Assembly (NCBI GenBank): GCA_050180745.1
Contig: JBFXDW010000070.1
Coordinates: 1-9,678, forward strand
Length of the DNA stretch: 9,678 bases
From: JBFXDW01 sp050180745
GTDB taxonomy: Bacteria; Pseudomonadota; Alphaproteobacteria; UBA9219
Reading direction: 5' to 3'
Position 1 is the first letter of the stretch. Each line of letters begins with the position of its first letter. Below are positions 6,134-9,678 of this stretch, piece after piece. The notes below the pieces were generated by a model that worked only from the letters and a program-made list of their open reading frames with translations, was not told where the DNA came from and ran no database searches. Position numbers and translations under genes: made by a program.

Positions 6134-6169
6134 TGTCCCTCCGGGGGATTTCGCGGTGCTTGTCGTAAC

Positions 6170-6197
6170 AAAAAAACAGGCCTAAGCCTGTTTTTTT
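6170..6197. terminator. Bidirectional rho-independent terminator
   Basis: Perfect 12-bp arms AAAAAAACAGGC and GCCTGTTTTTTT surround a CTAA loop, giving a GC-containing stem with a T7 tract on either strand. On the minus strand it would end the lysozyme-lprI transcript after it has passed through R3. No plus-strand gene is seen immediately upstream that would need it. Confidence 0.9.
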
Positions 6198-6224
6198 GAA
6201 CTACAGCATCCGCTCAATGGTGGA

Positions 6225-6430
6225 GGAGGTAGGACTAAGTTCGAACCAGAAAATGGCCTGTCGCGTCGAAGCTCCAACGGAGCGTAGGCTGATTGAAGAG
6301 CTTGCCGAATGGGGCACGATGCTTGAAAAAATAGATCATGATCAATCCGTTGCGAGACACGTCCATTTTTAAAGCAAAAGCCCATCATTTTTTCATTGGT
6401 TAATTTGTTAATCTTCGTTAAGTGGTTAAG
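6225..6430 (+). repeat. Repeat R3 (about 206 bp)
   Basis: R3 is almost identical to R2 and in the same direction. Its right edge ends about 7 nt from the stop codon of lprI, just as R2 ends beside the stop of the VTT gene. At its left edge the plus strand reads ATGGTGGAGGAGG, opening a 51-codon frame (6217-6372) that contains VEAPTERRLIEELAEWGTML; on the minus strand this edge reads CCTCCTCCACCA. Coding and non-coding readings both remain possible. Confidence 0.9.
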
Positions 6431-6437
6431 GGGTGCT

Positions 6438-6839
6438 TCATTGTCCACCACAAGTCACGACTCCTTCCTCGCAGGTCAGTTCTTCTCTTAAGATTTTTAT
6501 TTGTAATTCTGTAAGATGAAGCTTACAGGAAGCAATCGAAAACGGATGTATCGTTCCTCCTGTACTGCCTAAAGTGTTGAACGCGCATTGGGCATCTCTA
6601 TATGCTTGCCATGTTTCTTGAGCCACTAAAAGGGCCTTTTCCCCTCTGGAAGACACCTTTTCCAAAAGCTGATCATATACTGTTTGAAGCTTCATTTCTT
6701 CTCGTCTGAGATCTGTATAAACACACGCATCAAGATCTTCTTGTGTTAAGGCTTTTTCGTAACATGACTTGGCGATGCTTTGTGTTGACAACATAGAAAT
6801 AAAAAAAAAGACCGCTAGAAAAAGACTTTTACGAGCCAC
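6438..6839 (-). CDS. Exported LprI-like (DUF1311) protein, putative lysozyme inhibitor
   Basis: From the GTG at 6839 this is a 133-residue protein with a clear signal peptide (VARKSLFLAVFFFISMLSTQ, likely cut after SIA at residue 23). The mature domain matches the LprI N-terminal/DUF1311 pattern: C26, LTQEDLDAC (C39), LQTVYDQLL (51-59), AQETWQAYRDAQC (73-85) and C105; two more cysteines are C123 and C130. LprI of Mycobacterium tuberculosis inhibits lysozyme; many DUF1311 proteins are untested. The GTG overlaps the end of the lysozyme gene by 11 nt. Longer starts up to 7007 would bury the signal peptide and overlap the lysozyme gene by about 180 nt, so they are rejected. The context suggests it protects the cell from, or tunes, the lysozyme encoded just upstream; that is inference. 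Confidence 0.85.
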   Translation of the reverse strand: MARKSLFLAVFFFISMLSTQSIAKSCYEKALTQEDLDACVYTDLRREEMKLQTVYDQLLEKVSSRGEKALLVAQETWQAYRDAQCAFNTLGSTGGTIHPFSIASCKLHLTELQIKILREELTCEEGVVTCGGQ

Positions 6840-7563
6840 TAAGAAAAAGGGAACGTTCTTCCCTTCTTCGACGCGTAAGTCCATCACTTGAAACGTGTCT
6901 GTTTGTACCCGGTACAGGAACTTTATTCCACTTAAGAAATTGATCAGCTGCTTGTGCATATTTTCCCCCGTTAAGCAAGCGGAGTAAGGTTGAGGTCTGG
7001 AAGGCATAACCTCCGATATTGTAGGTTAGAACAACAAGAGCGTCAAACTGTTGCTGAGAAAGAGGGACTTTGACATAACGCTGTACCGCCCGTTCTGCTT
7101 CTGTCATATCTCTCTTGAGAATTTTTTCTGCCTCTTCTTTTGAAATTCCGTTCGGAAAAGATTCACCAGGTTTTAATTTGTGTCCATAGCCAATTGTCAG
7201 ATAACCGCCTTGATCACGATAAACAACACTCGAAAGTTTTTCGTAACCAACGATTAAATTTCTTCCATTTTTACTCGTAGAAAAAGTTCTAGCTGGTTTT
7301 CTTTCTCGTACATTTTGTTCTGAAGTTTGTTCGGAATTATCCGGCGTTGCCGATCCTCCGCTACTTCCTCCCCCACCCGTCCATTGCCCGCCATCAGAAG
7401 AACCGGCGGGCACACGCGGCTGACTTTCCCAATTGGAATTGTATTTGGTTCCTTCAATAATTTCGATTAGGATTTTGGGTACACGACCTTTGCGGAGAAA
7501 CCACTGAAAGGCGAGCTTTTGAGCCTGTTCATTCAGTTCTATTCTTGTTCGTTCAAGAGGCAT
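6829..7563 (-). CDS. GH24 phage-type lysozyme (endolysin) with an extra N-terminal region
   Basis: This 244-residue protein carries a C-terminal glycoside hydrolase 24 domain (about 98-240) that cuts the MurNAc-GlcNAc bond of peptidoglycan. The T4-lysozyme-type triad E-x8-D-x5-T is visible as E108 (VGYEKLSSVVYRD), D117 and T123 (GGYLTIGYGH). It is followed by LSQQQFDALVVLTYNIGGYA and the C-terminal GLTRRRREERSLF, typical of endolysins. Residues 1-95 are unusual: a helical start, then QPRVPAGSSDGGQWTGGGG (48-66) and a low-complexity linker. That motif recurs in alphaproteobacterial phage and secreted proteins. No signal peptide or SAR helix is seen, so export would need a holin, phage particle or secretion system. 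The ATG at 7563 has a modest AAGG site. It overlaps the LprI-like gene. Confidence 0.93.
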   Translation of the reverse strand: MPLERTRIELNEQAQKLAFQWFLRKGRVPKILIEIIEGTKYNSNWESQPRVPAGSSDGGQWTGGGGSSGGSATPDNSEQTSEQNVRERKPARTFSTSKNGRNLIVGYEKLSSVVYRDQGGYLTIGYGHKLKPGESFPNGISKEEAEKILKRDMTEAERAVQRYVKVPLSQQQFDALVVLTYNIGGYAFQTSTLLRLLNGGKYAQAADQFLKWNKVPVPGTNRHVSSDGLTRRRREERSLFLSGS

Positions 7564-7780
7564 GGCAGAACCTTTCGGTGTTCAAAAGACAACAAAAACC
7601 CGCCGCATCTTTTTGCAAAAGATACGATGTAAAAGTTGTCCCGTCGTTTTTGGAAAACGGCTTGGCAGAAAAAAGACGCAACAAGCCGTGGCATTGTCAA
7701 TAGCACAAATATGGCTAAAATTCAAGAAAGTAATACCATTTTAGCACAGATTGCAATGATTTGAGCGTTACTGGAAAGAA
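7564..7780. other. Intergenic region upstream of the lysozyme gene
   Basis: No convincing gene. A plus-strand frame (7562-7744) encodes a basic peptide without a ribosome site and looks spurious. A minus-strand frame from ATG 7694 (MPRLVASFFCQAVF...) runs 51 codons and overlaps the lysozyme start; I do not recognise it. The stretch presumably holds the lysozyme promoter. Confidence 0.5.
7697..7725 (-). promoter_or_regulatory. Candidate promoter of the lysozyme-lprI pair
   Basis: On the minus strand TTGAAT (7725-7720), a 17-nt spacer and TATTGA (7702-7697) form a moderate sigma-70-like match. A perfect TTGACA (7700-7695) overlaps it but has only TCTTTT at the right distance. Either would leave a leader of at least 100 nt. 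Confidence 0.3.
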
Positions 7781-7800
7781 GAAACCGGACTCGAACCGCT
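7781..7800. repeat. 20-bp direct repeat, copy 2 (tRNA T-arm-like)
   Basis: Identical to 5994-6013 and in the same direction, 1787 bp away. As at copy 1, a minus-strand frame ends at a TGA immediately before it (QDWLTIYDSALIL, stop at about 7801). The segment between the copies holds the 39-residue frame, the terminator, R3, lprI and the lysozyme gene, so the repeats could be the ends of an inserted segment; no integrase is present. Confidence 0.75.
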
Positions 7801-7864
7801 CATAGTATCAGGGCGGAATCATAAATCGTTAACCAATCCTGCCCACCTCGACCTTTTTAATCTG

Positions 7865-7939
7865 TGGCTTGTAGCTCAATGGTTAGAGCAGGCTCCTTAT
7901 AAGAGTCCGATCCGCGTTCAACTCGCGGCAGGCCAACCA
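7865..7939 (+). tRNA. tRNA-Ile with anticodon UAU
   Basis: The 75-nt sequence folds fully: acceptor TGGCTTG/CAGGCCA, T8 A9, D-stem GCTC/GAGC with loop AATGGTTA, anticodon stem GGCTC/GAGTC with loop CTTATAA (anticodon TAT), variable CGAT, T-stem CCGCG/CGCGG with loop TTCAACT, discriminator A and an encoded CCA. The acceptor and D-arm closely resemble the common bacterial tRNA-Ile(GAU), and A73 fits isoleucyl-tRNA synthetase recognition. It would read AUA (and perhaps AUU/AUC by wobble). Bacteria normally read AUA with a CAU tRNA modified to lysidine by TilS, so a UAU isoacceptor is uncommon. The 1-72 pair is U-A. Its 3' end lies 16 nt before the start of a small membrane protein gene, without a terminator between. 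Confidence 0.93.
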
Positions 7940-7955
7940 GAAGGGATGTGATAGC

Positions 7956-8126
7956 ATGGACAAGAATATCAAGAAATTATTCACTAAAATTGCAGTCCTT
8001 TATGCTGTAATCCTTTTTTGTTCTGTTTTTTGGTTTTGCGGATACGGACGTTTAGCTGCAGTTCTCAATGGCATCCTTTCTTTTGCTGCGATTTTTTGGA
8101 TCAACAAAACAGAAAGGAAAGCATGA
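7956..8126 (+). CDS. Small membrane protein, 56 residues, two TM segments
   Basis: The frame encodes MDKNIKKLFTKIAVLYAVIL, then FCSVFWFCGYGRLAAVLNGI, then LSFAAIFWINKTERKA. Hydrophobic segments lie at about 11-29 and 33-50 with short basic ends, so both termini probably face the cytoplasm. AAGGGA lies upstream of the ATG at 7956 within the 16 nt after the tRNA CCA end, so the message most likely includes the tRNA. The stop TGA overlaps the next start as ATGA. The two-helix pattern resembles a small holin or a putative membrane regulator, but no family is recognised and function is unknown. Confidence 0.65.
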   Translation: MDKNIKKLFTKIAVLYAVILFCSVFWFCGYGRLAAVLNGILSFAAIFWINKTERKA

Positions 8127-8347
8127 TGAATATTTACGCCTTTATGTCAGAAAGTCCGTGGTTAACCTTCTTTTTGTTTTGGATTGTGGGGACTGTGGTC
8201 CTAAAATGTTGGTGTAGATTTATGCGGTTTTTAAATATTCACAAGCATGGTTGGCCACCAGAATATTGTGATGCCGATGGTAGTTGTAAGGATGAGGAAA
8301 AGGAGAATTATAATGCAAGTGACAACAACAGAGAAACTGCCTATTAA
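8123..8347 (+). CDS. Small membrane protein, 74 residues, with HGWPPEYCDADG motif
   Basis: From the first of two adjacent ATGs (8123) this protein has one TM helix (about 12-30, LTFFLFWIVGTVVLKCW) followed by CRFMRFLNIHKHGWPPEYCD and an acidic, polar tail. A short membrane helix followed by a G-(W/Y)-PP-x2-CDADGD-like motif is seen in small conserved hypothetical proteins of proteobacteria; I know no function for them. AGGAAAGC precedes the start, which overlaps the upstream stop (ATGA). Its end overlaps rtcB by 35 nt. The starts, spacing and overlaps argue that the two small proteins and RtcB are made from one message. Confidence 0.75.
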   Translation: MMNIYAFMSESPWLTFFLFWIVGTVVLKCWCRFMRFLNIHKHGWPPEYCDADGSCKDEEKENYNASDNNRETAY

Positions 8348-9503
8348 GGCATGGCTTAATGAACTTGAAGACGGGGCAATGGCACAGGCCAGAAATCTTG
8401 CCAATCTTCCTTTTGCTTTTAGCCATGTGGCCTTGATGCCTGATTGCCATATGGGATATGGGATGCCTATTGGTGGCGTGTTAGCGACAAAAAATGTGAT
8501 TGTGCCAAATGCGGTGGGCGTTGATATTGGTTGTGGGATGTGTGCCGTACAGACAAATATTGCGGTAGATGATGTCAACACAGACGCGCTTAAAACCATT
8601 CTCGGTGGTTCCAATGAATATCAGGGCGGAATCCGTTCGAATATTCCGGTCGGTTTTAATCACCAAACCTCTGCACAAGAATGGGATGGCTTTGATAATC
8701 CTCCGGATGACCCCATTGTGCTGGAGCAGATTCAATCAGCTTGCAAGCAGCTTGGAACGCTTGGAGGGGGCAATCACTTTATTGAGCTGCAAGCCGGAAA
8801 TGATGGATATCTTTGGATCATGATCCATTCTGGTAGCCGTAATATTGGCCTTAAGATTGCCAGCCATTATAACAAATTGGCGCAGAGTCTTTGCGAGAAA
8901 TGGCATAGCAATGTGCCTCCATTCAAAGGGGACGATGGTCTTGCTTTCTTTCCAACGGACACTGAGGAAGGTCAGTGCTATATTGCGGCAATGGAATTTG
9001 CACTTTCTTTTGCGTTGGCGAACCGCCTTCATATGATTGAGGTGTGTAAGGAAGCTGTATTGGGAGCTTTTCCAAACACAGTATTTGGTGACGTTATCAA
9101 TATTCATCACAATTATGCAGCTCTTGAAAATCATTTTGGGGAAAATGTTTGGGTTCATCGAAAGGGCGCAACTCGTGCACGTGAAGGTGAGGTCGGTATT
9201 ATCCCTGGTTCACAAGGCACAAGAAGCTATATCGTGCGCGGACTTGGAAATCCTAATAGCTTTATGAGTTGCTCTCATGGGGCAGGAAGAAAAATGGGGC
9301 GACGTCAGGCTCAGCGTGAGTTAAACCTTGAGGACGAGATTAAACTTCTTGATGATGCTGGTGTGCTGCATTCAATACGTACGACTAAAGATCTGGATGA
9401 AGCGCCCAGCGCCTATAAAGACATTGATGTGGTTATGCAAAATCAAAGGGATCTCGTCGAGGTCATGACAGAGCTGCGGCCTTTGGCTGTGGTGAAGGGG
9501 TGA
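8313..9503 (+). CDS. rtcB: RtcB RNA-splicing ligase (tRNA/RNA repair)
   Basis: This 396-residue RtcB joins RNA 2',3'-cyclic phosphate (or 3'-phosphate) ends to 5'-OH ends using GTP and Mn2+. The conserved metal and catalytic residues are all present: D71 and C74 (VGVDIGCGM), N154-H155 (LGTLGGGNHFIEL), H172 (MIHSGSRNIG), H266 (NIHHNYA) and the guanylylated nucleophile H322 (SCSHGAGRKMGRR). MPDCHMGYGMPIGGVLAT (42-59) and VHRKGATRA (281-289) are classic motifs. Length is close to E. coli RtcB (408). The ATG at 8313 is chosen for its AGGAG (8301-8305) at 7-nt spacing; an upstream in-frame start would lie well inside the preceding gene. There is no rtcA or rtcR here; instead it follows a tRNA and two small membrane proteins, suggesting RNA repair linked to this accessory region. 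Confidence 0.97.
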   Translation: MQVTTTEKLPIKAWLNELEDGAMAQARNLANLPFAFSHVALMPDCHMGYGMPIGGVLATKNVIVPNAVGVDIGCGMCAVQTNIAVDDVNTDALKTILGGSNEYQGGIRSNIPVGFNHQTSAQEWDGFDNPPDDPIVLEQIQSACKQLGTLGGGNHFIELQAGNDGYLWIMIHSGSRNIGLKIASHYNKLAQSLCEKWHSNVPPFKGDDGLAFFPTDTEEGQCYIAAMEFALSFALANRLHMIEVCKEAVLGAFPNTVFGDVINIHHNYAALENHFGENVWVHRKGATRAREGEVGIIPGSQGTRSYIVRGLGNPNSFMSCSHGAGRKMGRRQAQRELNLEDEIKLLDDAGVLHSIRTTKDLDEAPSAYKDIDVVMQNQRDLVEVMTELRPLAVVKG

Positions 9504-9511
9504 TAAAAAAA

Positions 9512-9544
9512 GTACGGGACTAGTACGGGACATGTACCGGACAT
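9512..9544 (+). repeat. Three tandem 11-bp repeats
   Basis: GTACGGGACTA, GTACGGGACAT and GTACCGGACAT lie directly end to end, 9 nt after the rtcB stop. The 11-bp period is near one helical turn, so each unit would face the same side of DNA. GTACGG appears once more at about 9605. They may be a binding site for the downstream gene or the remains of a transposon end. Confidence 0.75.
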
Positions 9545-9625
9545 CAAAAGGGCGGACACATTTCCCGTTTTAGGGTATATTTTTAACCATAATCGCGGAA
9601 ACGTGTACGGAGAGCAGCTTTTATC

Positions 9626-9678
9626 ATGACAGACCTGCTCGACATCAACATCCAATCCAATGTTAAAGAAATCCAGCG
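9626..9678 (+). CDS. Start of an unidentified gene running off the window (possibly phage-related)
   Basis: An ATG at 9626 opens a frame reading MTDLLDINIQSNVKEIQ to the window edge. GGAGAG lies about 11 nt upstream, longer than ideal spacing. The short start resembles the beginning of some phage tail proteins (an amphipathic start before a long helix), but 17 residues are not enough to name it. A TTAACCAT sequence (9583-9590) lies upstream, beyond the tandem 11-bp repeats. Confidence 0.5.
   Translation, partial: MTDLLDINIQSNVKEIQ

Noticed and set aside
6225..6300. Left edge of the repeat as a functional tRNA or tmRNA on the minus strand
   Set aside because: TTCGAAC and CCTCCACCA are suggestive, but the T-stem needs wobbles and no acceptor, D or anticodon stem can be formed.
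3324..6430. R1-R3 as integron attC sites
   Set aside because: They exceed the usual attC length, no paired RYYYAAC/GTTRRRY ends flank a stem, and the recombinase in the window is XerD, not an integron integrase.
6440..7007. Longer LprI-like protein starting at 7007
   Set aside because: It would overlap the lysozyme gene by about 180 nt and place the signal peptide in the middle; the GTG at 6839 gives a proper signal peptide.
7562..7744. Plus-strand 60-residue basic frame (MAEPFGVQKTT...)
   Set aside because: No ribosome site, no recognisable domain, and it starts on the reverse of the lysozyme start codon; more likely chance.
7801..7857. Minus-strand gene ending QDWLTIYDSALIL
   Set aside because: Only 18 codons are open before an upstream stop, with no start codon; noted only as context for the 20-bp repeat.
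8231..8614. Minus-strand frames opposite rtcB and the small membrane genes
   Set aside because: They are opposite-strand shadows of strongly supported genes with no domain or ribosome site.
9512..9544. CRISPR array
   Set aside because: Units are 11 bp with no spacers.

Overview
The window looks like an accessory region of an alphaproteobacterial chromosome. This is inferred from XerD sequence style, the mixed base composition, a DUF1778/GNAT pair, a QPRVPAG..GGQW linker and TTAACC-rich spacers; the genus cannot be fixed from the sequence. The left end is ordinary chromosome: the tail of an unrecognised protein, then xerD overlapping a histidine-phosphatase gene.

From about 1980 rightwards the region is accessory. 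A minus-strand operon (about 3200 down to 1981) encodes an 85-residue helical protein, a two-TM protein and a small cupin protein. The cupin gene is broken by a 157-bp palindromic MITE-like element with a TA target duplication; removing it restores the reading frame exactly. Next come three same-direction copies of a roughly 207-bp repeat (R1, R2, R3). R1 and R2 flank a tacA/tacT-type toxin-antitoxin module on the plus strand. R2 and R3 flank a minus-strand dinJ-yafQ module followed by a VTT/DedA-like membrane protein. Beyond R3, a minus-strand pair encodes a GH24 phage-type lysozyme and an exported LprI-like (lysozyme inhibitor family) protein overlapping by 11 nt. A perfect 12-bp-stem bidirectional terminator lies downstream of that pair.

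The right part is plus-strand: a tRNA-Ile with anticodon UAU, ending only 16 nt before the start codon of a 56-residue membrane protein. A 74-residue membrane protein follows with an ATGA overlap, then the RNA ligase gene rtcB, overlapping by 35 nt. This looks like one tRNA-mRNA transcription unit. After rtcB there are three tandem 11-bp repeats and the first codons of another gene that leaves the window.

Taken together, this is a patchwork of small stability, lysis and RNA-related modules separated by repeats. The most unusual parts are the tRNA-Ile(UAU)/small-membrane-protein/rtcB unit, the repeat-separated module layout, the overlapping lysozyme/LprI pair, and the MITE-disrupted cupin gene.
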